Below are positions 1 to 7,729 of a stretch of 42,228 bases of DNA, piece by piece. Origin of the DNA: Gammaproteobacteria bacterium (GTDB lineage Bacteria; Pseudomonadota; Gammaproteobacteria; Steroidobacterales; Steroidobacteraceae). Each line of letters opens with the position of its first letter. The first letter of the stretch is position 1. The DNA is taken from assembly GCA_027307325.1 (NCBI GenBank), contig DAHUXE010000078.1, positions 1-42,228 on the forward strand, written 5' to 3'. The position numbers and the translations under genes were made by a program. The notes under the pieces were generated by a model, which saw only the letters and a program-made list of their open reading frames with translations, was not told the origin of the DNA and did no database searches.

Positions 1-873
1 CTCGGCAAGCCGCGGCAGATTCGCCTGTGCCTCGCGTGCCTGCTGGCGCGCGGCCACCTGCTGATCGAGGACGTGCCGGGCGTGGGCAAGACCACGCTCG
101 CCCACGCGCTCGCCCACGTGCTCGGACTCGCGTGGCAGCGCGTACAGTTCACGAGCGACCTGCTGCCGGCGGATATCATCGGCGTCTCGATCTTCGATCG
201 CGCGCATCAGCGCTTCGAGTTCCGCCGCGGCCCGGTCTTCACCCAGCTGCTGCTCGCGGATGAGGTCAACCGCGCGAGCCCGCGCACGCAGAGTGCGCTG
301 CTCGAGGCGATGGAGTAGCGCCAGGTGAGCGCCGATGGCACCACCTACCGCCTGCCGGACGTGTTCTTCGTGGTCGCAACGCAGAACCCGCACGAGCAGC
401 TCGGCACGTTCGCGCTGCCCGAGTCGCAGCTCGACCGCTTTCTCATGCGCGTGACACTCGGCTATCCGGACGCGGCGCACGAGCGCGAGCTGTTGCGCGG
501 CGGTGAGCGGCGTGAACTGCTGCCGGAAATCCCGCCGGCGCTCGACGCGGCCGCAGTGCTGCGCGTGCAGCACGAGGTGCGCGCCGTACACGTGGCGGAT
601 GCGCTGCTGGACTACTGCCAGGCGCTGATCGCCTGCACGCGCGAGCGCAGCGATCTCAAGCTCGGCCTCTCGCCGCGCGCCGGTCAGGGGCTGCTGCGCG
701 CGGCCCAGGCGTGGGCCTATCTCGCCGGGCGCGCCGCGGTGCTGCCCGAGGACGTGCAGGCGGTGCTGCCCCCGGTGGTCGCGCACCGCCTCGAGCGCCG
801 CGAGCCCGGCGGCAGCGCCGACGGCGAGCTCATCGCCGCAGAGATCCTGCGCGCCGTCCCGGTACCACTCTGA
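1..873 (+). pseudogene. MoxR-family AAA+ ATPase, 5' truncated by the window and broken by an in-frame TAG
   Basis: The frame is open from base 1, so the true start lies to the left. It carries a Walker A motif GVGKTT near base 79, a Walker B-like stretch [11 protein letters not shown] near 250-280, and the sensor-1 region VVATQNPHEQ near 370. MoxR ATPases are chaperone-like and usually act with von Willebrand-type or DUF58 partners in the maturation of enzymes or envelope proteins; the DUF58 and transglutaminase genes that follow are the usual company. The frame is interrupted at 316-318 by TAG exactly where the family has Glu in the conserved LLEAMEER stretch, so a single G-to-T change of a GAG codon explains it. 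Downstream the same frame resumes with intact family sequence to the stop at 871-873. Either the gene is a recent pseudogene or this is a base-call error; the rest looks undegraded. Confidence 0.85.
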
Positions 874-910
874 CACGGGTCGCGCGCTGCCAGCGCGGAA
901 CTCCCGGGGG

Positions 911-1071
911 AGACTCGCTTGGAAAGGCATTTCCCGGGGCGTGAAAAACAGGGGCCCGGCGCATGCGGCGAGCGGGCGGCCAGGGATGGCCGCCCGGGGC
1001 TTGCGCGGAGCAGGGACTGGGCAGCGCAATGGATTTACGGCGTCCCGGGAAATGCCTTTCCAGGCGAGGCT
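911..1071. repeat. 161-bp element with 29-bp inverted termini and a central hairpin (MITE- or REP-like)
   Basis: Bases 911-939 and 1043-1071 are inverted copies of each other, matching at 26 of 29 positions, with a perfect core GGAAAGGCATTTCCCGGG. Between them, 973-982 and 987-996 form a perfect 10-bp hairpin with a GGGA loop. The element fills most of the gap between the moxR-like gene and the DUF58 gene, which in such operons normally lie close together. The right arm supplies the GAGG (1065-1068) that serves as ribosome binding site for the next gene. No transposase is encoded and I could not see a clear target-site duplication. It could be a non-autonomous transposon, a REP-like unit, or a large RNA hairpin in the operon mRNA. 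Confidence 0.65.
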
Positions 1072-1076
1072 CGCCC

Positions 1077-2105
1077 ATGAGAGTGCCGTTCGCGGCGACG
1101 GTGCGCGCCCGTCTCAGCGCCCGCCTGGCCGCCTGGGTGCGCCGCCGCCAGGGAGCGGACGCGCTGCCCGTGACGCTCGCGCGCCGCCGCCTCTACATCC
1201 TCCCGACGCGCGCGGGTCTCGGCTTCGGGTTGCTGTGGGTCATGATGCTGCTCGCGGGCCTCAACTACGGCAACAGCCTCGCGCTGTTCTTCACGTTCCT
1301 GCTGGCCGGCTTCGCACTGGTCGCGATGAACGACTGCCATCGGAACCTCCTCGGCATCACGCTCGTCGCGGTGAGCGCGCCGGCGATGTTTGCCCGCAGA
1401 GCGGGCGTCCTCGAGCTCGTCCTCGAGCACACCGCGCCGCGGGCGCGGCCCGCTGTGCAGGCCGCGCTCGACGAGCAGCCGCCCGCCGGCGTCGAGCTTC
1501 CGCCTCACGGTCGCGCACGCCTTACGCTGCCGCTTACAGCCGCGCGCCGCGGCATCGTGCGCATCGACCGGCTGCTTCTCGCGACCTCGCATCCTTTCGG
1601 GCTGTTTCGCACCTGGACCTGGGTGCACCTGGCCGTTGAAGTAGTGGTGTATCCGCACCCTGCCGGCTCACTGCCGCGGCCCGTCACGAGCGGCCATACC
1701 CCGGGCGCGAGCTCGCGCGACGGCTCGGGCCTCGACGAGTGGATGGGCCTGAGGCCCTTTCGTGACGGCGACTCTCCGCGCCAGGTCGCCTGGAAGGCGT
1801 ATGCGCGCGGGGCGCCGCTGCTGGTCAAGGAATACAGCCCCGCGGGAGCAGACCTGTGCCTGTTCGACTTCGCACAGCTCAGGATTCCCGACGTCGAGGC
1901 GCGGCTCTCGCAACTCGCCCGCTGGGTGATTGACGCCGAGGCGGGCGGCGAGCGCTACGGGCTGACGCTCCCGGGCGTTACGCTCGCGCCGAATCGCGGA
2001 CCCGAGCATCGTCACCGCTGCCTGGCGGCGCTCGCGCTCTACGGAATCGAAGCGTCGGCTGCGTCAGGCCCGCAGCCGGCCGCCGCGGCTCCACTCCATG
2101 CCTGA
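1077..2105 (+). CDS. DUF58 domain membrane protein
   Basis: This 342-residue protein belongs to the DUF58 family, which is almost always encoded beside MoxR ATPases and often beside TgpA transglutaminases; its biochemical role is not settled. Two hydrophobic segments lie at about residues 40-85 (GFGLLWVMMLLAGL and LALFFTFLLAGFALV), then an extracytoplasmic-type beta-rich region. The DUF58 signature follows at about residues 215-250, with DEWMGLRPFRDGDSPRQVAW and VKEY. I chose the ATG at 1077 because GAGG lies just upstream and the family begins near there; the reading frame is open further back (to 963), but that part runs through the inverted-repeat element and is unlikely to be coding. Its last 8 bases overlap the start of the transglutaminase gene, so the two are translationally coupled. 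Confidence 0.8.
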   Translation: MRVPFAATVRARLSARLAAWVRRRQGADALPVTLARRRLYILPTRAGLGFGLLWVMMLLAGLNYGNSLALFFTFLLAGFALVAMNDCHRNLLGITLVAVSAPAMFARRAGVLELVLEHTAPRARPAVQAALDEQPPAGVELPPHGRARLTLPLTAARRGIVRIDRLLLATSHPFGLFRTWTWVHLAVEVVVYPHPAGSLPRPVTSGHTPGASSRDGSGLDEWMGLRPFRDGDSPRQVAWKAYARGAPLLVKEYSPAGADLCLFDFAQLRIPDVEARLSQLARWVIDAEAGGERYGLTLPGVTLAPNRGPEHRHRCLAALALYGIEASAASGPQPAAAAPLHA

Positions 2106-4176
2106 AGGCCAAGACCAGCGCGCGCTCCTCTGGGCGACGGCTGCCTTCGCGGGCGGAATGCTGCTGCACGTCGACCGTCAGCCCACGTGGGTTTCGGCCG
2201 CGGCCCTGGTGCTCGTGGTGTGGCGCCTGGCAGCCGCGCGCGGCCGGGTGCCGCTGCCCGGCGTCGTCGCCCGCACGCTGCTCGCCGCGGCGGTCGTGAT
2301 CGCAGTCCTCGTGCGCTTTCGCACCCTGAACGGCCTCCCGGCCGGCACCGCGCTGCTCGCCCTGATGGCAGGGCTCAAGCTACTCGAGACCCACCGGCGG
2401 CGCGACCGGTTCGTGCTGGTGGGCGCGGGGCTGTTCCTGTTGCTGGCCGCGTGTCTCGACCGCCAGAGTTTGGTACGCGCGCCGCTCTACCTCGGCGAGG
2501 CGTGGCTCGCCTGCGCGGCGCTCGCCGTGATCGCCTCCGCGCGTCTCCCGGGGCGCGCGGCGGTGGTGCTCGCCGCCCGCACGCTGCTCCTCGCTCTACC
2601 GCTCGCGGTGCTGCTGTTCCTGTTCTTCCCGCGCCTCGCGGGCTCCTTCTGGGCGGTGCCGCGCGGTGACGAGGCGGTCACCGGGCTCTCCGACACCATG
2701 AGCCCGGGCGGCATCGGCAAGCTCTCGACTTCCTACGACGTCGCCTTCCGCGCCCGGTTCGAGGGCGAGCTGCCTCCGAACGAAGAGCGCTACTGGCGCG
2801 GCCCGGTGCTGCATTATTTCGACGGCGCTACCTGGTCGCGCGGAGCGGGGGGCTGGCGCACACGCGCGGCTCTGGAATTCGCCGGGCGCCCCTACCGCTA
2901 CCGCGTGGCGCTCGAGCCGAGTCGCCTGCACTGGTGGTTCGCCCTCGACACGCCCGCGCAGTCGCCCGATCCCGGCGTGGCGCTCACGCGCGATTACGAG
3001 TTGCTCGCCGCACGGCCGGTCTCGGATCCGATCAGCTTCGAAGCGCTGTCGTACACTGCCACGCGGGGTGCCGGGCCGCTCACCGCGTGGGAGCGGCTCG
3101 AGAACACCGCCTTGCCGCGCGGGCGCAACCCGCGCACGCTCGAGCTCGCGCGTGATCTGCGCGCACGCGCCGCAAGCGATGCGGCTGTCGTGACGGCCAC
3201 GCTCGGGTTCCTGCGCAACGGGGGCTTCGTGTATTCACTCGAGCCCGAGCGCCTCGGGACCGAGCAGGTGGACGACTTCCTGTTCCGCACGCGCACCGGC
3301 TTCTGCGGCCACTATGCCTCGGCATTCGTGGTGCTGATGCGCGCGGCGGGCGTGCCGGCGCGGGTCGTGACCGGCTACCTCGGCGGCGAGTGGAACCCGA
3401 GCGGCGGCTATCTGATGGTGCGGCAGGCGGACGCGCACGCCTGGGCGGAGGTGTGGCTCGAGGGACGCGGCTGGACGCGGGTCGATCCGACCGCGGTGGT
3501 CGAGCCCGAGCGCCTTCAGCGTGGGGCGCTCGAGCTGCTGCCCGAGGCGATGGCGGCGACGACGCGGCTGCTGCGCGCAACGCCCTGGCTGGTGCATCTG
3601 CTGCAGCGCTGGGACGCGGCCAACGCCTGGTGGAACGACCGGGTGGTGAGATTCGACTACGCGGCGCAGATCGATGTGCTCGAGCGGCTGGGCATCCGCT
3701 CCCCCGATGCGCGCACGGTCGGCTGGGCGTTCGTGCTCGTGCTCCTTGGCTGGCTCGGGCTCATCGCCTGGCACCTGGGAAGGTCGATGCGCCCGCGCCG
3801 CCCCGACGCGGTCGCGCGGGCGTACGCGCTGCTGTGCCGCAAGCTCTCGCGCACCGGTCTCGTCCGCGCCCCGCACCAGGGCCGCTCGCCTACGCGGAGG
3901 CGCTGCGCGCCGCACGCCCCGCGCTCGAGGAGGGCGCGCACGCGCTGCTCGCGCAATACGCGCAGCTGCGCTACGGCGTGCCGCAGCCCGCCACGCGCGC
4001 GCGCGACATCGGGGAGTTCGCGGGCGCCGTGCGGCGGCTGCGGGTGGCGCGGGGCTGACCGGATGTCACTACGCCCTATACCCACGTGGCCTCCAAGCGA
4101 CGGCGCGAGGCTCGAAGGCGAACAGGCGAGTGGCTTGAAACGGACCCTTAAGAGCCGTTCGGGGGTCTACCGCTGA
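2098..4176 (+). CDS. tgpA: TgpA-type transglutaminase membrane protein (DUF3488/TgpA N-terminal, transglutaminase core), frameshifted near its C-terminus
   Basis: The N-terminal third (about residues 10-190) contains several membrane helices ending in the LFFPRLAGSFW motif typical of TgpA/DUF3488 proteins. A periplasmic transglutaminase-like domain follows, with catalytic Cys403 (FCGHYAS), His447 (DAHAWAEVW) and Asp463 (VDPT) all present. A last membrane helix lies near residues 540-560. After RAPHQG (about residue 595) the frame loses family resemblance: it reads an Arg-rich tail to a stop at 4174-4176. In the third frame the expected DUF4129-like tail (LAYAEALRAARPAL through GAVRRLRVARG) runs on to a stop at 4056-4058. 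Restoring one C in the short C run at 3882-3883 would join the two, so the ancestral gene was about 2098-4058. The catalytic core is untouched, so the product may still fold, but its cytoplasmic tail is replaced. Confidence 0.85.
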   Translation: MPEGQDQRALLWATAAFAGGMLLHVDRQPTWVSAAALVLVVWRLAAARGRVPLPGVVARTLLAAAVVIAVLVRFRTLNGLPAGTALLALMAGLKLLETHRRRDRFVLVGAGLFLLLAACLDRQSLVRAPLYLGEAWLACAALAVIASARLPGRAAVVLAARTLLLALPLAVLLFLFFPRLAGSFWAVPRGDEAVTGLSDTMSPGGIGKLSTSYDVAFRARFEGELPPNEERYWRGPVLHYFDGATWSRGAGGWRTRAALEFAGRPYRYRVALEPSRLHWWFALDTPAQSPDPGVALTRDYELLAARPVSDPISFEALSYTATRGAGPLTAWERLENTALPRGRNPRTLELARDLRARAASDAAVVTATLGFLRNGGFVYSLEPERLGTEQVDDFLFRTRTGFCGHYASAFVVLMRAAGVPARVVTGYLGGEWNPSGGYLMVRQADAHAWAEVWLEGRGWTRVDPTAVVEPERLQRGALELLPEAMAATTRLLRATPWLVHLLQRWDAANAWWNDRVVRFDYAAQIDVLERLGIRSPDARTVGWAFVLVLLGWLGLIAWHLGRSMRPRRPDAVARAYALLCRKLSRTGLVRAPHQGRSPTRRRCAPHAPRSRRARTRCSRNTRSCATACRSPPRARATSGSSRAPCGGCGWRGADRMSLRPIPTWPPSDGARLEGEQASGLKRTLKSRSGVYR

Positions 4177-4270
4177 ATGCCCGCTCTCGGTGCCTATGTC
4201 CGATGACGACGGTAACACGGAGCGTTGTTGGCTTCTCAGGCGTTACTCTTGGGTCTATCGTCCTCAAATC

Positions 4271-5383
4271 ATGAAAGCGGCTGTTATCACACGTTACGGA
4301 TCACCGGACGTCATAAAGATACTTGATGCGCCGAAACCGGCTCCCAGAGTGGGCGAGGTCTTGATCCGGGTCCATGCAACGACGGTCAACCGGACGGATT
4401 GTGGTGAGCTCCGACCCCGCATCATCGGGCGGTTCTTTTTCGGGCTGCAGCGGCCGAGGCGCACAATTTTCGGACTGGATTTCGCCGGCGTGGTTGAAGA
4501 CGTGGGGGGCGAAGTCATGTCGTTTAGGCCGGGCGATCGCGTCTTCGGCATGTGCCCCTCGCGGAGCAATGGCGCTCACGCGGAATACGTCTGCATCCCC
4601 GAAAGAGCGCCAATCGCCATCATGCCGGCAAACACGCACTTTGACGAAGCGGTGGTCTGCGAGGGCGCTTTCTATGCGAACTCGGGGCTAAGAAAATTCC
4701 ACGTAGGGCGCGGCCACAAAATCCTGATCTACGGCGCCTCAGGCGCAATCGGCTCGGCGGCGGTGCAGCTTGCTAAGGCCTATGGCGCCGAGGTAACCGC
4801 GGTCGTCGCCACGCAACACCTGGAGCTGGTCAAATCCCTCGGCGCGGCCCGCGCCATCGACTATACCGCAGAGGATTTCACCCGCATCGGCGAGACTTTC
4901 GATTTCGTCTTCGAGGCGGTCGGGAAAACCAGCTTCTTTGGATACCGCAGACTGCTGAAACCCAAGGGGACGTTTATGGCGACAGACGTCGGACCCTGGG
5001 GGCAGTACCTGCCGCTGATACTCTGGTCGTCGATCGCAAGAAACAACAGGGTTCTCGTTCCCCTGCCGCCCCGAGGCAGCGGACACGCATTTGTCGAGTT
5101 CCTGAGAGCCCGCATGGAGGCGGGCCAGTTTCGCGCGGTCGTCGATCGAAGATATCCCCTCGATGCGATCGCCGACGCTTACCGCTATGTTGAGACAGGG
5201 AAAAAAGTAGGCATCGTTGTGATTGATGTCGCGGCCGCCGACGAAAGCGCACACGTCGCGCAAGAAGGACGAATCTTGTGCAAGCCAACGCGGGATGCCA
5301 GCGATGTGGGAAATCGGCGCAACCCGTCCAAGGCGAGCCAGAGTGAGACCTGCTTTCCGCTACTGGGGGCATCTGCGCAGTAA
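4271..5383 (+). CDS. Zinc-independent MDR-family oxidoreductase (quinone reductase / alcohol dehydrogenase-like)
   Basis: This 370-residue protein has the medium-chain dehydrogenase/reductase fold: an N-terminal GroES-like domain starting MKAAVITRYGSP, the LIRVHATTVNRTD segment, and FGLDFAGVVEDVG. A Rossmann fold follows with the NAD(P)-binding motif GASGAIGSAAVQLAKAYGAEV. The GHE motif and cysteine lobe of zinc-dependent members are missing, so I infer an NADPH-dependent quinone or enone reductase; the substrate cannot be read from sequence. The family normally ends shortly after GKKVGIVVI, but here about 45 further residues of unpatterned sequence follow, which suggests that the original stop was lost. 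The ATG at 4271 fits the family start; the longer frame from 4190 adds unrelated residues. Base composition is visibly less G+C-rich than its neighbours, suggesting acquisition by transfer. The roughly 210 bases between the ancestral transglutaminase stop and this start hold no recognisable gene. Confidence 0.75.
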   Translation: MKAAVITRYGSPDVIKILDAPKPAPRVGEVLIRVHATTVNRTDCGELRPRIIGRFFFGLQRPRRTIFGLDFAGVVEDVGGEVMSFRPGDRVFGMCPSRSNGAHAEYVCIPERAPIAIMPANTHFDEAVVCEGAFYANSGLRKFHVGRGHKILIYGASGAIGSAAVQLAKAYGAEVTAVVATQHLELVKSLGAARAIDYTAEDFTRIGETFDFVFEAVGKTSFFGYRRLLKPKGTFMATDVGPWGQYLPLILWSSIARNNRVLVPLPPRGSGHAFVEFLRARMEAGQFRAVVDRRYPLDAIADAYRYVETGKKVGIVVIDVAAADESAHVAQEGRILCKPTRDASDVGNRRNPSKASQSETCFPLLGASAQ

Positions 5384-5401
5384 CAGCCCGCAGAGCGCTG
5401 C

Positions 5402-7399
5402 TCAGGAAGAGTGGAACCCGATCTTCGCGTGGGTTCCGTCACAGAAGGGCTTGTTGGCGCTGCCGCCGCACCTGCAGAGGCTCGCCGACTCGACGCGCGC
5501 CACGACGCGGCCGGTGCCGCTCACGATCTCGAGATTGCCGCGCACCCGCAGTGGCCCATTGGTCTGCGGGTCGATCCGGAGCGCACCGTCGCGCACTGGC
5601 AGCGTGTCGGTCTTGCCGCTCGACGGCTCGCCGCTCGCGGTGAAGCCGATGTCGTGATGCGAGCCATCACAGTAGGGTTTGTTCTTCGAGGCGCCGCAGC
5701 GGCACAGGGTCGCACGAAAGCCGGCCGGGATGCCGTCGATCACCAGGCGCGCGCGGAAGGCGTAGGGTCCGCCTTCGCGCACCGTGGCGAGGTTGACCGG
5801 CGGCGCGGACTCGTCCGGCTCCCCGTCGAGACGGCGATAGCGGATCGCGCCCGAGGGGCAGGCGTGCGCCACTTCCACCAGGCGCTCCACCGGCATCGCG
5901 TCCGGATGGATCCAGGGACCCTTCACGTTGGCGAGAAAGACCTGCGGCGCCCAGGTCACGCAGAAGCGCGAATGGATGCAGCGCCTGGCCTCGAAGCTGA
6001 GCTCGAGCTTCTCACCACGCACCCGCTCGATGCCGTCCGCGACCTGCGCGGCAGGCGCTGCCACGGGAGCAGGCGCTGCGACCGGAGTGCGCGGTGCAGG
6101 CGCGGCGGACGGCTGATCCGCCGCCGACGGATCGGGCGCACTCAGGTCGAAGCCCCGCTGCGCACGTGCGGCAAGAGCGGCCAGCTGATCGGCGGCGGCG
6201 CGCGCGCGGCGCTCGCCGCTCGCCCGCAGCACGGCAGCTCCCTCGGCGAGCTGCGCGAGGCGCTCGACGAAGACGCGCCGGGCCGCCGGCCCAGGCGGCA
6301 GCGGGCTCGAGTCCCTGAGGGTGATGAACGTGACGCCCGCGTTACATTGTGGATTCGAGGGTCCGGCCGGCAGCCGCTCCGCTCGCTCGGCTAGCGGCGC
6401 GAGCGCCTGCATGAGGCCGATGGCGAGATCGACCGCGAGCGCCTTTTCGCTGCTTGGCCCCCGTACGCCGTACGAGTAGCCGAGGAGGCGCAGCATGAGC
6501 GCGTAGCAGGCATTGGCGAGATCGACGGTCGCGAAGGCGTCCGGGTTCTCGAGCCACACTCGCCCCTCCGGGCGCGGCGGCCGGCGCAGCACCGGATTGG
6601 TGGCCGCCGGGAACGCGGGCGCGAAAGCCGGGTTCTTGTCCTTGAGCGCGCGCAGCTCGGTGCGAATGCCGAGGAACTTCTGGTAGTGGGAGCCCGTCGA
6701 GTCGCGTGGCGCGCCCTCACCCTGCTGGACAATGGCTGCAAAGGCCGCGAGCGCGGTCTTGAGGCAGATGACCGGCTTGCAGCCGGCGAGGCTCACCTCC
6801 GCCGGCGAGAGCTGCAGCGCGCCGTCGCCGTCGAAGGCGACCGCTTCGCCGTGGTGACGCACGAAGGCCTGCAGCCCCTCGCCGAGCTGCGCGTAGAAGT
6901 CACCCACCGTGTCGTAGTCGCGGCCCATCGGTGTCAGGTGCGGCAGGTCCGTCCCGCGCACGTAGACGCGCTCGGAGACGAAGCCCGCGCCCTCGGGCTC
7001 GGTCGACTCCCGCGGCCGCTCGAGGAACACGAAATGCTGCAGCGTCTCGGCGTTGAACGGCGCGAGCTTCACCGTGATGCTGGCCGGCAGCAGGCCGGGA
7101 TCCAGCGGGAAGTTCGCGCGGCCGAAGCGCGGGGTCGCGCCGAGCGCCGACGTGATGTTCCATACCGCCGCGAGGTGTCCCATCTCCTCGATCGCGACGC
7201 CGAGGAGCACCTGGCGCCAGCGCTCGACCGCCGCCGCCTCCTCGGCATTCAGGCCCTCGCCCTCCCCGTCCTTCAGGCTGAAGGCGGCGTAGAGGTACGT
7301 GCACATCAGGTTGTGCTCGAGCTCGGAAGCCTCGTACAGCCGGTTGATGAGGATCTCGCGCTGCGTGATCGGCGCGGCGACCGCGGGGACGTCGTTCAT
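5402..7399 (-). CDS. Ferritin-like diiron domain fused to a Fer4_19-type iron-sulfur domain and two CDGSH domains
   Basis: The 665-residue product joins four metal sites. Residues 15-180 form a ferritin-like helical domain of the VioB/iminophenylpyruvate-synthase type, with ELEHN at 26-30 and EEMGH at 71-75 as likely iron ligands. A further helical part runs to about 415, then an Ala-Pro-rich linker (about 422-455). Residues 465-525 resemble the divergent 4Fe-4S domain of the YjdI type, with Cys474, Cys480 and Cys514. Two CDGSH 2Fe-2S sites follow: Cys566, Cys568, Cys577, His581 and Cys642, Cys644, Cys653, His657. The ATG at 7399 has a GGAGGT ribosome site 4 bases upstream; the longer frame to 7522 has none and no conserved sequence. 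I infer a cytoplasmic iron or redox enzyme; the substrate is unknown. It is transcribed away from the heme-porin gene. Confidence 0.8.
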   Translation of the reverse strand: MNDVPAVAAPITQREILINRLYEASELEHNLMCTYLYAAFSLKDGEGEGLNAEEAAAVERWRQVLLGVAIEEMGHLAAVWNITSALGATPRFGRANFPLDPGLLPASITVKLAPFNAETLQHFVFLERPRESTEPEGAGFVSERVYVRGTDLPHLTPMGRDYDTVGDFYAQLGEGLQAFVRHHGEAVAFDGDGALQLSPAEVSLAGCKPVICLKTALAAFAAIVQQGEGAPRDSTGSHYQKFLGIRTELRALKDKNPAFAPAFPAATNPVLRRPPRPEGRVWLENPDAFATVDLANACYALMLRLLGYSYGVRGPSSEKALAVDLAIGLMQALAPLAERAERLPAGPSNPQCNAGVTFITLRDSSPLPPGPAARRVFVERLAQLAEGAAVLRASGERRARAAADQLAALAARAQRGFDLSAPDPSAADQPSAAPAPRTPVAAPAPVAAPAAQVADGIERVRGEKLELSFEARRCIHSRFCVTWAPQVFLANVKGPWIHPDAMPVERLVEVAHACPSGAIRYRRLDGEPDESAPPVNLATVREGGPYAFRARLVIDGIPAGFRATLCRCGASKNKPYCDGSHHDIGFTASGEPSSGKTDTLPVRDGALRIDPQTNGPLRVRGNLEIVSGTGRVVARVESASLCRCGGSANKPFCDGTHAKIGFHSS

Positions 7400-7598
7400 A
7401 GCACCTCCATGATCCCGCCTGTGTCGCACAAGAAGCGCGGGCATCATTTGCGATGTTCCTACCGTACCACCCGACAACCCAGGCGAGCCAGAGCGCTGGA
7501 CGGCAATTGCCAGATTCGACAAACGGCGCGGACTGGTCCCGCGGAGCGCCAGGCGCCCGCGCCTCCAGCGCGATGCCGGCGCAGACTCGAGATTGAAC

Positions 7599-7711
7599 GG
7601 AACGGTTCCCGGCGGAACCTCTCCTCGCCCTGCGACTACGTACCTACAGAAGGTGGTCGCGCGGGTTTCATACCGCGCGAGAAGTTTCTTCGTCGCCGCG
7701 GCGAAGCCGCG
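7599..7711 (+). promoter_or_regulatory. Cluster of dyads in the 330-bp divergent intergenic region upstream of the heme-porin gene
   Basis: The gap 7400-7729 between two divergent genes holds no gene but several perfect inverted repeats. GGAAC-G-GTTCC lies at 7599-7609, and it shares a half-site with GGTTCC-cggc-GGAACC at 7604-7619, giving three alternating half-sites that look like an operator. Then TCGCGCGG/CCGCGCGA (7657-7664 with 7673-7680) and CGCGGC/GCCGCG (7697-7702 with 7706-7711, loop GAA) form two hairpins; the second ends 5 bases before the AGGGAGGAG ribosome site at 7716-7724. I see no convincing -35/-10 pair. A regulator binding site plus leader hairpins is an inference. Confidence 0.4.
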
Positions 7712-7729
7712 TCTCAGGGAGGAGTTGGT

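Noticed and set aside
911-1071. CRISPR array or intrinsic terminator
   Set aside because: Only one inverted pair, no regular direct repeats or spacers; the arms are about 100 bases apart and no T run follows.
963-1076. Longer N-terminus for the DUF58 protein
   Set aside because: This stretch lies in the inverted-repeat element; the ATG at 1077 has a ribosome site and fits the family.
4190-4270. Longer N-terminus for the MDR oxidoreductase
   Set aside because: The extra residues do not resemble the family, which begins at MKAAVITRYG (4271).
4059-4270. tRNA or small RNA gene in the gap after the transglutaminase gene
   Set aside because: No cloverleaf or T-loop sequence found; no strong hairpin with T run.
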